Below, piece by piece: positions 33,556 to 44,770 of a DNA stretch of 64,000 nucleotides. The stretch spans positions 13,977,479-14,041,478 of the forward strand of contig JASSKH010000006.1 of assembly GCA_031763025.1 (NCBI GenBank). The letters run 5' to 3'. The notes below the pieces were generated by a model that saw nothing but the letters and a program-made list of their open reading frames with translations, had not been told where the DNA came from and did no database searches. How positions within the stretch are numbered: position 1 is the stretch's first letter; every line of letters begins with the position of its first letter. The DNA comes from Macrocystis pyrifera. Its lineage: Eukaryota; Sar; Phaeophyceae; Laminariales; Laminariaceae. The position numbers were made by a program, and so were the translations under genes.

Positions 33556-34036
33556 TCATGGTATGCCGTGGAGGTCCGTGGAAGGTTCCGTGGTATGCCG
33601 TGGAAGATGCCGTGGAAGGTTTTGCCGCAGGTGGTGCCACGGCATGCCACGGCATGTCGCGAAAAAAGACAATAATGTAGGGTTCTACACTATTTAGCCT
33701 TGCACCGGAAACACCTCCCCTTCGCTTTCCCGGCTCCACCGTGCCATCGTCGGAGCGATCCAACGATGATGACACAGCATCCCTCTCTGCTGTATCTACG
33801 GCAGGTAGCCCCTGCTCCCTGCCGGACTTCTGTTGTGCCTCACTCTCTCGACTGGTTCTCAATAGAGTCGCCATCAACTCAAGCAGTTCAGCATGAGACG
33901 ATTTTGGACGCTCCTCCGCGTTTGCGGCTGTTTGTTGTAAACCTTGGAGAGTAAGACCCTGCTCCGATGCTACGGCCCTAAGATCATCAAGTTCATCACC
34001 CATGATGAGGCTGCGTCGGTACCAACGACTCTTGAG

Positions 34037-34255
34037 TGTTCGTCAGCCCCAAGCACAGGTAGTCAAGACACCCAGACAATCGATGATTTGACGATCCAGG
34101 TCGTTTATTATTATCTCCCAGCAGTGGTAGGGACAGCAGAAGAGACATTGTGCGTCATCCCACAACACCCAGATGTCAAGAATCACATAATACACAATAT
34201 GCCAATATCCCGATCCTGCACGTGTAATTGTCAAGCTAAAGAGGCACAACGAATA
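34037..34255 (-). repeat. LTR, right copy
   Basis: Same sequence as 30,948-31,167 with scattered differences. For the minus-strand element this is the 5' LTR. Confidence 0.75.
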
Positions 34256-34404
34256 AGTGTGGCCGTCCGTTTAACGAGACTGTCTTAATTTCCTCCAATC
34301 CTCCTCCGATCCTCCTCTGATCCCCGTTGCTCGCTCTTAGTGCTGCAGCCTTCGATACCGTACCTGGTACAAATCTGCACCAAGGTGCTGCACATAGTGG
34401 ACCG

Positions 34405-34503
34405 ATGAGGCGAGGACTAATCTTCCTTTTTGTCGCCTGTGCGCTGCCGGCATCGCGCGGCCAAGCGGGGCCTCAGGCTCTCTTCAGCGACACTGCCTTG
34501 TTG
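34405..34503 (+). CDS. Possible first exon of a secreted protein
   Basis: ATG at 34,405 opens a 33-codon stretch with a textbook signal peptide shape: MRRGLIFLFVACALPASRGQ, with positive residues, a hydrophobic core and small residues before a likely cleavage after Ala-Ser-Arg-Gly. It meets a good splice donor, TTG|GTGAGG, at 34,503/34,504 in phase 0. I could not find downstream exons with confidence, so the product is unknown. It could also be a chance frame. The interval 34,504-35,065 otherwise holds only short iterated CCGCCTTA-like words. Confidence 0.3.
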
Positions 34504-35069
34504 GTGAGGGAAAAAACGGGTATTTAGTTGAGTCGGAGCTTGATGGTGTGCTGTCGAACGAAATAATTTCCGCTCGATACAGCAGGACTGTAGAGACTGT
34601 GCAAGAATGTGGCAAGTACCGCGAAGTAGGACCTGTATTTCTGTACGGCAGTAGAGGTCCCCCAGGAAGGTGGTGGTGTGCCAGAGCAATATGACCGCCT
34701 AATCGGGAGAAGCTGCCTTATTCATTCCGGGTTATGACTGCATTTTTCCAGCTGCGCCAAGGGGTTTTGACCGCCTTACATCGGGATATCGCCTTACTTA
34801 GACTGCCTCATGCGGAGACTTTTGCTGTAGCAGAGGAACAACTGTTGTGATACGATTTATTCCTGTCACTTACGGCTCGGCCTTCCATACTTGCTTTCTT
34901 TTTTGTGTCCCTTGTCGGCTTCGTAACCTTGCCGTTCAGATGTATGTGTGGGAGCGGATTTGCATCTTTGACTCGTGTTCTAGCGCGTGCAATTGCGGTT
35001 TCCATGAATTTCCCATAAATAATCTGCATAATATTACACCAGAGTGGGTTTTTATTACAGTAGTGTCAT

Positions 35070-35345
35070 AGTGTCGTTATGGTACTGCTTTGAATGAGGC
35101 CAAACGGCCTGTCATTACCTGGGTTCAGGTGATGCGATCGTCTTTGTATTATTTGGGAGGCGTGTCTTAGATGGAAAACCAGGGGTTTCCCAACGAGGCA
35201 CGAGCCTTGTTCTCAGTCGCTCATCGCATCGTGCTCGAAAGGAACAAATTGATCCTATGTCTCCAAGCATTCAAGACGCGTGAGTATGAACGACTACCTG
35301 CTCAATAGGCAAACCTAACAAGGGACACAATGTTTTCCCGACCTT
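35070..35345 (+). repeat. Dispersed repeat R, copy 1
   Basis: Shares TGGTACTGCTTTGAATGAGG, TTACCTGGGTT, GGCACGAGC and GGCAAACCTA in order with 50,165-50,440. Function unknown. The interval 35,346-36,518 has no recognised feature. Confidence 0.65.
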
Positions 35346-36518
35346 GAAGCTAAGACAACGTTGCTGTACCAGGTAGCATAACATGCCCTAGGTGAAATAA
35401 TAGCAAACGACAGCTCAGCTGTGAGATCGTGGATTTCGTCGGAATTCATCTTGATGTGCAAGCTACTGTACGTGGGATACTTCGATCACACGAACTCTGG
35501 CTTTTGAAAGGAAACATATATGACCCAGCTGTAGAACTCATGGGAGGTTACATATAAACGGTCCCGTGACCTGTACTGCAGTAGGTCAGCAGAGATCCAG
35601 TCCAGGCCTGTTGCTCGGGTGCGTGCGGCTCACACTTGATGCACATGCGATGTGTGCAGCTCGTATGTAGACAAGATCTTTTGATTTGTTATATTCGTAC
35701 CGGGTGTAGGCAGTACCACAACAATATGGTGATCTCAAAACACGGCAAGAAGAAACAGGAAACTGTCAAGGCTGGATTTTCTATATTTCAATTTTAGTAT
35801 ACGTCGTGATGACTCCCGAATTCGATCTGGTTCAAGCAAAAACACCCTAAATTCGAAATTTATTTGTAAACTTCGTGAGCCGCGAATGCCGCTGGCAAAA
35901 CATCTATACTCCATGGACTATCACGTAGAATATGTGATATCATGAACGTCATGAAGATCGGAAGATAGTGTTGACGTACTGCTTGTAACCACTTTTTTCG
36001 TTGAGATCCTCTATGACTGGTACTAGCGGCGAGAAAAGAAAAGGTGCCCTGATCAACAAAAAAAAAATGGTCCGTGCAAGACAGTACCAGGCATGTACTT
36101 TCGAATAATGCAGTCTGAAAAGAAAAAAACATCACCGCCAGGGCAAGGGAATCGGATAGTTTTTTGTCTTTCTTGTTTTCCTTCCCCGTCAGTCAAGCTA
36201 CGGGGAGTTCGAAAAAGAACATAAATAAAGTGACAGAATACGGCAAAAATATCCCATTTTGGACCCAACCACAAATATATCCAGCAATTTCGTTTCTGTT
36301 GAAAAACTGCGGTCTTTCCAGGGCGGTGGTGAATAAGACAGAGTAACCATTCCCAGCCAGTTGTTTTGAAATCTGAAAGTGGGGTATCCGTACGAAAACG
36401 ATGGTAGAAATCGTCTCAGATTTGTGTTTCAGCTAATATGCCGGGTGGCGTTTTCGACTTTCAAAATACGAAATTTTGCCAAGATGACAAATTCCGATAC
36501 CACCCCTTCACCTTTTTA

Positions 36519-36875
36519 CGGTCTTGATAAATGGTAAGCGAACAACTCGTGCACCGGGTGTGGCACCGCTCGACCTTGCCATGTGGCGCGGGAGCAAAAG
36601 AAGAGATGGTGTTATGAAGTCTTGATTAAAGTTGTCGACGAGTTGCGTTGGTGTACCAGAAAAGACAAGACTGAGGTCAAGGGGGTTCTCATCCTTCTTC
36701 CCCCCGTGACCCTGGAAAACCATCCAAATAATTTTTTATTCAACCCATTCGGGAAAGCAAAAAAGCCACCCCGCATATGCTCGTCGGACTATTTGCAGCT
36801 GCATAAATCACACCAATCAGCCAATCAGAATTCATCAGACATTAGCGCGACTATGAACAACTGCCATGTCTTACA
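36519..36875 (+). repeat. Dispersed repeat S, copy 1
   Basis: Matches 46,420-46,745 closely (GCGAACAACTCGTGCACCGG through CAGCCAATCAGAATTCATCA). More distant copies lie at 49,880-50,155 and 55,200-55,610. No coding capacity is evident. Confidence 0.7.
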
Positions 36876-36957
36876 GCCTCCCCATTCGCGGCACACTGTC
36901 ATGATCATAGTGCCAATGCCGTACTACTGTAGGTCTACAATCATCCAACGCATAGGT

Positions 36958-38076
36958 GCTGTCGTCGTGGCACTACAAGTAGTTAGTATAGTGCCACCAA
37001 TCCAAACACAGAAATTCCAAAATCCACCAAACAGCTGCCTCCCTGCTAAGAAATCACCAAACTCATCCAGAATCCAAAAACTCAAATTCAATGCAAATTT
37101 CCAAACCATATACTGCTTAGGCGTAAGCATCAACAATCTCCCAAACACTGAACTGCCGTAACCACGGACCTCTGTCCGCGATATTCAAACGCTCATCAGT
37201 TGAAAACTACTATTAATACATCATTAAAATACCACCCGAATTTCTCGACGGTACAGCTTACCAAAACTATGTCTTCCTTATAAACCAACCACTAAAAATA
37301 CCCATTCCATTGCAAACCACAAAAAATTAAAACAGTAAATGACCAATGCATAGGTACGCGCACCAAAAGCAGTATCGTAGTCTTATTTCTCCTTCCTACG
37401 TACGTAACCGTACTTTATGCAGTAGCATATAAAACAGTATTACCCAAACACTGCATCGGGGGGGGGGGTTACAAAACAACCAAGTTGCTTCCAACTAGAT
37501 CGGCCAACTATGAATCACCTAGCTTCAAACTTCAAAATCCGATACCCAGTGAACAAAACAAATTCATGGGCCTCGCTCGACTCCAAGCACGCCCGTACGT
37601 ACGCGCGTGCATCATCTCCGACCTTGCTACCAATCTGAGACGGATGCCTTCGCCGCGACCTTCGTTCTCTAACCTGATCTCCAACCGCGGCTCAGGTCAT
37701 CTTGTCCGCCTGGGTGATAGCACTATCGCTCCCGAAGGATTGAACTCAACGAAAGCATAGGGCATATACCGTAGGGGCACGTGAGAGCACCATACACTCG
37801 TTTTTGCTTGTCCAGTATAACAATAGTAACATATCTGGTGATTTTCGAGTATATCATGCTTCAGCAGCAGTAGTATGTAACATATTTTACTACCCTATTC
37901 GAAGTACATACTGCTGCTGTCCTTCCTCCCCACTCGAAATGCAAGCTTATGCGTACCAGGTACTGTTTATACCTGCTATACTCCAAAAGCAAAACAAAAA
38001 TTATATAGGTGCGTTGTACAATTTCCACTGGAAAAATCTACGCGCATCCCATCCAGTGATAGTGCGTACGTAGTTG
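36958..38076 (+). repeat. Dispersed repeat T, copy 1 (about 1.1 kb)
   Basis: Collinear with 53,535-54,970: CAAACACAGAAATTCCAAAA, TATGTCTTCCTTATAAAC and GGATGCCTTCGCSGCGACCT follow in the same order. It may be a non-autonomous transposon, but I could not identify defining ends. The copy contains TATTAATA and TACCAGGTA words. Confidence 0.7.
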
Positions 38077-38106
38077 TTAACACACTCTGGATAATGGACA
38101 CAAATA

Positions 38107-38565
38107 GTATATTGCTTCGACAATAGACGAGGGGGGGAATCTATCGATTTGATGTATATTGTCTGCGACAACATATTGTGGAAGGTATATATCGATAGAT
38201 ATTGTCGGCGATAACAGACTACTGGTGATACTGTCGATCGATAGGCATTGCCGAACACAATAGATGGTGAACTTCGTCCATCGATGGTCATTGCAGGCTA
38301 TAATAGAATGTGCGCGAGGTGTCGACCGATGGCCATTGGTGGCCGCAATAGATTGTGCGAGAGGTCTATCGACGGCCATTGCCGGCCACGATAGATTGTG
38401 GGAGAGGTTTATCGACGGCCATTGCCGACTACGGTAGATTGTGCGAAATGTCCATCGATGGCCATTGTCGGCCACAATAGATTGTACGAGATATCTATCG
38501 ATGGACATTGCGGGCCATAATAGATTGTACGAGCTATCCATCGATAGCCATCTCGAGGATATTTA
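38107..38565. repeat. 43-bp ATCGAT minisatellite, array 1
   Basis: About ten units with period 43 bp (for example starts at 38,452, 38,495 and 38,538). The consensus contains the palindrome ATCGATNGCCATTG and CACAATAGATTGT. Confidence 0.9.
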
Positions 38566-38767
38566 GCACTCATCCCACGATATACGAGGTATGTCATGTT
38601 CTGCATATGTATGTGGTAATGTGAACCAATGTCATGATGTTGTGGAGACCATACGCTCTCACTCACTTTTGAAGAAGACATTATATATAGATGTCGCTAC
38701 TAATATAAACTCGCGCACCAAGATATTGGTAACTGTCATCAACTTGTGTGCGCTGGGTAGTTTCGGA

Positions 38768-39167
38768 AACTGATTCGATTTATTACCCTTACTTTATCCT
38801 ACAGTCGATTTAACTCCACTTTGAATAAAACGTGGATCATTAAACTCAAACCACCTTACGCTGAAAATTCTAGTCTTTCATTTTCTCATATCGAGTTTGT
38901 TTGTTCTATACTGAAACCAAGTACGAGTTTATTTTTTCGGAGGCTGGTCATCTTTATTTTAGATTATTTTTGTGTTCGGATTTATTTTCGATTTATTACC
39001 CTTACATTGTCTTATATTAGCTGCACATTCAAAAACAATCTGGATATTAAAAATAAAACCACCTTGACAAGAAAATTATCAGCTTTCCGTTTGTTAGGTC
39101 GAGGTTTTTGTCTCGTACTGAAATGAAGTAAGTCAGATTCATGTTTTTCGGAGCCCGACCAACAATC
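38768..39167. repeat. Tandem duplication, about 215-bp period, A/T-rich
   Basis: CGATTTATTACCCTTAC begins both halves and a TTTTTCGGAG(G/C)C motif ends both. The duplication separates minisatellite arrays 1 and 2. Confidence 0.65.
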
Positions 39168-39740
39168 TATTGTAGGTGGCGATGGCTATTGTTGGACACA
39201 ATCGCGTACCTATTGTTGACGGCAATAGAAGCTTCGGCGGTCGTCAAGAATGGCCATCGACATGCATCATTCCACGGTATACAATAGGTTTAGATAATAG
39301 TCTACTACGAAACCACGCCTGACAGTCTAGTGTGGGTGACGATGGCTATTGATGGATACAATTACGTGCATCTTGTTGGCGGCAACAGCCATCGATAGGC
39401 GAACGTTTTGGTCTATTGTTCGAACAGTATCTATCACGGTTGCTTCCCCAACATCTATTGTTCAGGACAATGGCCATCTATGGACAACCTTGTGACTCCA
39501 TTGTTAGGGCAAAGGCATATTGTCTCCATTGCCGAAAATGTATTGTTCCCTGACAATATCTATCGATAGACAGCGTTGCCAGTCTATTGTCGTTAACAAC
39601 ATCTAGCGATAGACAGTGCTGCTTGTCTACTGTAGTTCACAATGTCTATCGTTGGCCAGCGTTGCCAGTCTATTGTCGTTGAAAATATCCATTGACACAC
39701 GCTTTTTCGGGGCTACCGTAGCGGCGATGTTCTATTTGCT
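39165..39740. repeat. ATCGAT minisatellite, array 2 (diverged)
   Basis: Degenerate units built on TCTATTGTCG-TTG and ATCTATCGATAGACAG, less regular than array 1. The interval 39,740-40,040 is unremarkable. Confidence 0.75.
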
Positions 39741-40039
39741 TTCTATTGTCCAGGGTATATGCACATCTTACCTCGTCCATCTTATCCGTGCAGAGTGTGA
39801 CCGATTAGGAATCACTATTAATAACACAGAGTACCAACCACAACAACACGGCCGACGATGCAACACACTTAACCCCCATGATGCCCACTGCCTTGTTGAG
39901 ACACACAACGTTGTAGCCCTCCTTCACGCTATGCCATGCACCGACGTTGCTGCTCATCTCGATACGCCATGCACTCATTCCATACTGGTGGTGATCACAA
40001 GATGAAAATATGACATTGCTTCGTCACAAAATATTGCGT

Positions 40040-40555
40040 TGCTTGGTAAATCAGAGTGCATTGTAGGTGTGGAAATAGGCTGGTGATGGTGTCCATAGAT
40101 AGACATTGTCCACGACAATCGATTCTCAACAGTGTCCATCGATAGATTGCCGGCCACAATAGATTAGAAATGTATCTATCGATAGCCATTGCTGGTCACA
40201 ATCGATTCAGAAACATATCGATCGATAGCCATTGCCGGTCACAATATAGGTAAAGAAATCCATCTATCGATAGACGTTGCCGGTCACAATAGATCAAGAA
40301 ATGTGTTCATCGATAGCCACTGTGGACTGCAGTAGATTCTGCAAGCTATATCCGTCGATAGCCATTGTCGGTGACAACAGCTTTCAACCCAGGTACTTCA
40401 GCACACTCCTGCCTGAACAATATGTTGGGGACATAACCTTGCCGACGACAATGGATCGAGGAACGTGCCAATCGATAGCCTTTGCCGACGACAATAGACC
40501 CGTACATTGCATAAATTATGTTGCTATTGCAGGGGCCATTGCCTATTGTCCAGGG
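40040..40555. repeat. ATCGAT minisatellite, array 3
   Basis: Units such as ATCGATAGCCATTGCCGGTC recur with spacings of about 45-60 bp. Confidence 0.85.
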
Positions 40556-40607
40556 TGTGCGGGGCCCCCTACGTACCAGGTATCACATATCAAGTACATC
40601 CATTCAG

Positions 40608-40935
40608 CCGGCGTCCCCGGTGGCTTAGTAGGTGGTCGGCGTGCCTACTAAGATCAATTTCGTGGGTTCAAGTCTCACCGAGTGCATACTCTTTTTCTTG
40701 CATAAGAAATGATAGTATTAGCGGAAGGCGTGAAAGCGTGAGTTAGCTACATTCGATGAAAATCGACGAGCAGTAGGATTGCTGAACCCAATGCGCGACA
40801 AAAAATGAAGGCACGTACCGGGGGGGAAAAGGAACGACACCTGTGACCACAGCTTGTCCAGAAGAAGACCGCTGAGGGTAAAACCTCCCACGAGTCAAGT
40901 TGGAAAGTGAAAGTGATGATAACAAAAAACAAGAA
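40608..40935 (+). mobile_element. SINE-alpha, full-length
   Basis: Head CCGGCGTCCCCGGTGGCTTA has the clearest box A in the family (TGGCTTAGTAGG), followed by box B GGTTCAAGTCTC. The body is standard, and the tail GTGATGATAACAAAAAAC is interrupted. Confidence 0.9.
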
Positions 40936-41012
40936 AACATTCACCGGTGGATTGAGCACCAAAAAGTTAAGCTAAACGAATAATATCGCAATCACTGAAA
41001 TTTCATGTGCAC

Positions 41013-41330
41013 GTATTGGTAGGTGGTCCGCGTGCCTATCAAGATCAATTTCGTGGGTTCAAATCTCACCGAGTGCATGCTCGTAGGGACTTTTTCTTGC
41101 ATAAAAAATTGATAAGCGGAACGCGCGAGAGCGTGAGTTAGCTACAGTCGATGAAAATCGACGAGCAGTGAGAATGCTGAACCCTATGCGTAACAAAAAA
41201 GTAAAGGCACGTACCGGGGGGGAGAAGGGACGATACCTGTGACCACGGCTTGTCGAGAAGATCGTCGAGGGTAAAACCTCCTACGAGTTGGGCTGGAAAG
41301 TAAAAGTGATCATAAAAAAAAAAAAAAATG
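41013..41330 (+). mobile_element. SINE-alpha, nearly full-length
   Basis: Starts inside box A (TTGGTAGGTGGTCCGCGTGC), has box B GGTTCAAATCTC and ends in a run of 15 A. Confidence 0.88.
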
Positions 41331-41458
41331 TGATGTTTACGCCAACAGGGATGATAATTCACAATCATCCATTTGCCAGTCACAACATTTTAATTTCAGG
41401 AAAAACCTAAAATGCATCAACCAAAGTCTACAGAATTATCCGTAATTTCCACGATGGC

Positions 41459-41700
41459 ATGCGGGCTCGCGTGCGTACGGATGACGGCGAGCACTCGGAA
41501 TGGTTTGATGTCACGCAGGGGCTGCGGCAAGGCTGTGTGCTGTCACCGTTACTGTTCAACGTATTTTTCGCTGCTGCGTTGCACGTCGTACTAGTACGCT
41601 GTAGCCACGACGAAGCAATCGTAAGGGATTTGGTCCAACTTAGTGATGCTGAAGTAGCCGGGACGGAGGAGCAGGAGGGCTGTATGGGGCATGTTGTACG
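41459..41700 (+). pseudogene. LINE-A reverse transcriptase, motif B segment
   Basis: Translates to [20 protein letters not shown] and [20 protein letters not shown]. Relative to the LINE-C copy at 20,748-20,775 it lacks 20 bases after GAGCAGGAG, which shifts the frame just before the YADD box. Confidence 0.8.
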
Positions 41701-42773
41701 CCGATGACGCAGGGATTGTCTCGAAGTCGGCTGAAGGGCTCACGAAAATGATGACAGTCATCGTGACTGTCTTCGAAGCAGCAGGCCTTACGGTGTCGGA
41801 AAAGAAGACAGAGACTATGCTTCTACAAACGCCAGACCAGAAAACCCTCGCACCACCGCTCGTTATCGAAGCAGCAGGCCAGAGGTATAAGCAGACGGCC
41901 CAGTTCTTGTACCTAGGCGGCGTTATCCACGAAAATGCTGACCTCTCGCTCGAAATCGACCGACGGATCCGTCTCATGCGAGCATGCCTCAAACGGTTCG
42001 GCCCGGAGCTGTATGATAGGACGACCGCCCCCCTTAGCCTGAAAGTCCGAATGCTGAAGGCCGAGGTGATTGAGACCCTGCTCTACGGGTGTGTGACGTG
42101 GACCCTCAGAGCGGAACACTTTGCCAAGCTTCGAACGGCTCACCACCAAGTCCTGTTGCGAGTTATTGGCTTCCAACGCCGACTTCGTACTGACCATGCC
42201 ACCCTCTCGTACGCGAAGGCCATCAAGATGACACGTTGCGAGCGCATCGAAACGACCATCCGCAAACGGCGTCTCTTCTTCGCGGGGGGGGTGGCACGGC
42301 AAAGCAAGGATCGATTACCCAGCCGGGTGATGTTCGGGACGATTGCTGGTGGGGAGAACCCGAGACCTGGCGGACAGGTTAAGACTTGGCATAGATGCGT
42401 AGTCGAAGACCTTAGGGAGTTCCGCGCCACCGAAGGGTCAACGGAACTTGCTCCCTTGGTGTTTGGAGTTGAGACCGCACTGCGGCCTACTGCTGCAAAA
42501 AAGGCGGGGAAGTGGTACCGGGGGATCCTGGAAGCAGCCGAACGGTTCATGGTGAGGTGGCACGAGGCTGAGGCTGAGCTGAGCAGGCAGCGCCGCGCAT
42601 CCGCCGTGGGTGGTGTCCAAGGGAATGGGGGGAGGAGAGGCAACAAGAGGAGTAGCAGAAAACCCGACCAAGGGAATGCGGAGAGGGGGGAGAAGAGGAG
42701 TAGCAGGGAAACTGCAGTGGACGAAAGTAGGAAGGAGATGGCAGATAGGGTAGCCAGGTACCGGGCAGACTAA
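41691..42773 (+). CDS. LINE-A reverse transcriptase, C-terminal 360 residues (truncated)
   Basis: An uninterrupted 360-codon frame starting at the methionine before the catalytic box: [20 protein letters not shown]. Further marks are [20 protein letters not shown] (residues about 67-86), [10 protein letters not shown] (about 122-131) and [20 protein letters not shown] (about 185-204). A basic Ser/Arg/Gly-rich tail follows, ending [11 protein letters not shown] full enzyme would use a nicked target 3'-OH to prime cDNA synthesis, but motifs A and B lie outside this frame or are missing. The ATG is therefore not the native start and the product should be inactive. The G-run near 42,285-42,292 has the length that keeps the frame. 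Confidence 0.82.
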   Translation: MLYADDAGIVSKSAEGLTKMMTVIVTVFEAAGLTVSEKKTETMLLQTPDQKTLAPPLVIEAAGQRYKQTAQFLYLGGVIHENADLSLEIDRRIRLMRACLKRFGPELYDRTTAPLSLKVRMLKAEVIETLLYGCVTWTLRAEHFAKLRTAHHQVLLRVIGFQRRLRTDHATLSYAKAIKMTRCERIETTIRKRRLFFAGGVARQSKDRLPSRVMFGTIAGGENPRPGGQVKTWHRCVVEDLREFRATEGSTELAPLVFGVETALRPTAAKKAGKWYRGILEAAERFMVRWHEAEAELSRQRRASAVGGVQGNGGRRGNKRSSRKPDQGNAERGEKRSSRETAVDESRKEMADRVARYRAD

Positions 42774-43833
42774 GAAGTAGAACATGCCTATATTACTCGT
42801 ACCACCAATTGGTGCAGCTGGTTCGAACGTGGTCTTCGTTTGTCTTCCTGTTGTTTTTGTTTATTTTTATTTCATTTTATTGTCTTCTTTGCGGTGACCC
42901 TATGTGATTTTCATTTCTCTTCCTTTCTCCGATTGATAAGCCTTATTGAAGGAGTCGTGTGGCGTGGGTGGATGACGAGCCTGCTCTGCTTGTTTCGTAC
43001 TGTCTGACGCCGAGGGGCCGGGCATAGTTGACGAACGCTGGACGATGGTGGCAGACAGGGTAGCAAGGTACCAGGCGGGCCAGGAGGGAGACCCTGGCTG
43101 TGCTACTCGTACCATAAACTGCTGCCGCTACCTGGAGCATGCCTTGTGCTTTGTTTGGTTTGACTGTTATTTTTACCTTGGTTCTTAGTCTTACTCTGTT
43201 GACGACTAGTGGTGTTTTCTTCTTTTTCTTTTTTTTTCCAGCTCGTTCTTTTCAAGTGTCTGCCACGTCCCCTACGTGGGGGTACGATGGTTTGTTGCTA
43301 TACTGAAGTATATACATATACCAGGTATATTTTTGTTTCTTTTTTTTGTTTCTTTTCTCTTTCGAATTGTCTTTGTTTTTGTTTTTGTTTTTTCTCTTTG
43401 TTTCGTTTTTGTTTCTCTAAGTCATGGAATGTGTATGTCGTGCCTGTCGTACGCAGTATGATGACATGGCATTGCATTACATACGTGGCAACGTAGTATC
43501 TCTGTGGCGCAGCTTTGTGACCACAGAACTTGTATCTCTCCAGGTTTGAAGAATCGGCACGGACACTGGTTGTGCTGGATGTCGACGCGTAGAAAGAACG
43601 GTTTAATGTGAAGAAAACAACAACAACAACATATACGCGTGGTACCATAACAGCCTACCCGGTACCAGCTGACCAGACAGAACGACTTCTTGTACGTTGT
43701 ACATTCGATGCAGTAGACTACTATAATATTAATAGTGAGTCTAAAAATGATTGGAGTTGCTCGTACACCATTCAACCAGAAATCCTCCCAACATAAAAAT
43801 CAGATCAGAGAAAATGAATAATACATTCCTCAT

Positions 43834-44640
43834 AGGCCGTTTCCTATGCGGTACAATTTTTGAGCTTCAGATTTTGACCCGATCGCACTTTTTTATGTGA
43901 ACTTGGTAAATCGAAACACAGCAGTTGTCCTATGCGGAAAAATCAGATTTATTACGCGTGCTAAAATTCGAGCAAACGCCAAGACCAACTGCTTTTTTTT
44001 TGTTGTGGTCTGGCGCCGCGAAGAGGCGCGCTGGGTGCGCTGCCCTGCGCGTAGGACCCAAGCGTCCGAGCCAAGGCTGACTGCCTATGGTCTGGCGGCG
44101 AAGAGACGTGGCGCGTGCGTTAGAATCAAGCTGTCTTGGTATTTCGTGTTTTAAAGTGTGTATGATTACTGCTGCTGCTGCTGCTGCTGTACAGCAGTGT
44201 AGTCTACGAGTATACGTACCCATGGAGAAGTGCACGCCGAATGCGCTGATTGTCTTGGTCTCTAGGCCCGAGCCCGCGCCAGCCGACTGTAGTCTGGCCA
44301 CGGAGGGACGCGCCGCCCGCCGACCGCGCGTCGGGCGGGAAGCAACGTCGCTATACAGCTGTGTCACCATCCAACTCATCGATCGTTCTGCTGCTGTGTG
44401 CTGTGGTGGATAACATCTTGAATTTAGAGAGCGAGCATGATTTTTTTCGATTTGAAAATCTGATGACCCAAGTCGTCGGATTTTGGCCCAAACTCCGACG
44501 ACTTGGGTCATCAGATTTTCAAATCGAAAAAATTCCAGTCGGATTTTGCATATTTGGTCTGCATAAGCACGGTCATTCATTTTTGCAATCGAAAAATACA
44601 AATCTAAAGCTCGAAATCGAACCGCATAGGAAACGGCCTT
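43834..44640. mobile_element. Harbinger-like TIR element H2, copy 1
   Basis: Inverted ends GGCCGTTTCCTATGCGGT and, from the other strand, GGCCGTTTCCTATGCGGTTC continue for about 45 bp each. The second copy at 48,863 is flanked by TTA, the target typical of Harbinger; here the flanks are ATA and TTA. A hairpin at 44,448-44,527 and a GCTGCTGCT tract are conserved features. A long minus-strand frame across it reads through TIR and hairpin and is not a convincing gene. Confidence 0.7.
44448..44527. other. Perfect-arm hairpin within H2
   Basis: A 33-bp arm (starting CGATTTGAAAATCTGATGAC) pairs with its exact complement after a loop of about 14 bases. The equivalent site in copy 2 (49,441-49,520) keeps the fold with a few mismatches. 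Confidence 0.85.
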
Positions 44641-44770
44641 ACTCAAACTTGTAGGCGGTGACCTGGCCCTTTTTGCGTGCTCATTCATTTTTGCAATCGA
44701 AAAATACAAGTCTAAAGCTCGAAATCGAACCGCATAGGAAACGGCCTTACTCTAACTTGTAGGCGGTGAC
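44612..44770. repeat. Tandem duplication of the H2 right end, about 105 bp
   Basis: The right TIR and adjoining GTAGGCGGTGACCTGGCCCT are present twice, ending near 44,665 and 44,770, with very few differences. Confidence 0.85.

Larger units (their letters stand above)
32844..33695. mobile_element. Foldback element with telomeric repeats in both arms (852 bp)
   Basis: A giant inverted repeat centred near 33,270. The left arm (from about 32,854) and the right arm (to about 33,681) pair through GCCGTGGAAG-type words, telomeric repeats and CCATGG-rich sequence. AGCCTT occurs at 32,838-32,843 and 33,696-33,701 as the target duplication. The motif AGGGTTCTACACTATTT at the right edge is repeated inverted in the centre (33,284-33,302), so a unit of about 410 bp seems to have been duplicated head to head. 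It is inserted in the LTR fossil. Confidence 0.75.
30948..34255 (-). mobile_element. Fossil LTR retrotransposon, gag-bearing and non-autonomous
   Basis: Two direct repeats of 220 and 219 bp (30,948-31,167 and 34,037-34,255) bound a 2.87-kb interior. The minus-strand interior starts with a coiled gag-like region just inside the right LTR and continues into a CCHC zinc-knuckle region at about 32.8 kb. I see no protease, integrase or polymerase, so it looks non-autonomous. The LTRs differ by small changes, implying a moderately old insertion. It is broken, with several breaks, including a foldback element inserted in the zinc-knuckle region. The family is LTR-type; Copia or Gypsy cannot be decided. 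The interval 31,170-32,190 shows no recognisable domain. Confidence 0.6.
41431..43632 (+). mobile_element. LINE-A copy 3, the best-preserved LINE in the window
   Basis: Runs from reverse transcriptase motif B to an AAC-repeat tail at 43,615-43,632. It lacks the SINE found in copy 1 and so preserves the empty site (43,206-43,215). The 3' UTR contains a second, diverged copy of the end of the coding region (42,960-43,130 against 42,730-42,830). Confidence 0.88.

Noticed and set aside
43930-44709. 259-codon minus-strand frame
   Set aside because: It reads through the H2 hairpin and both copies of the duplicated TIR. Its length comes from inverted-repeat structure, and the second H2 copy does not preserve it.
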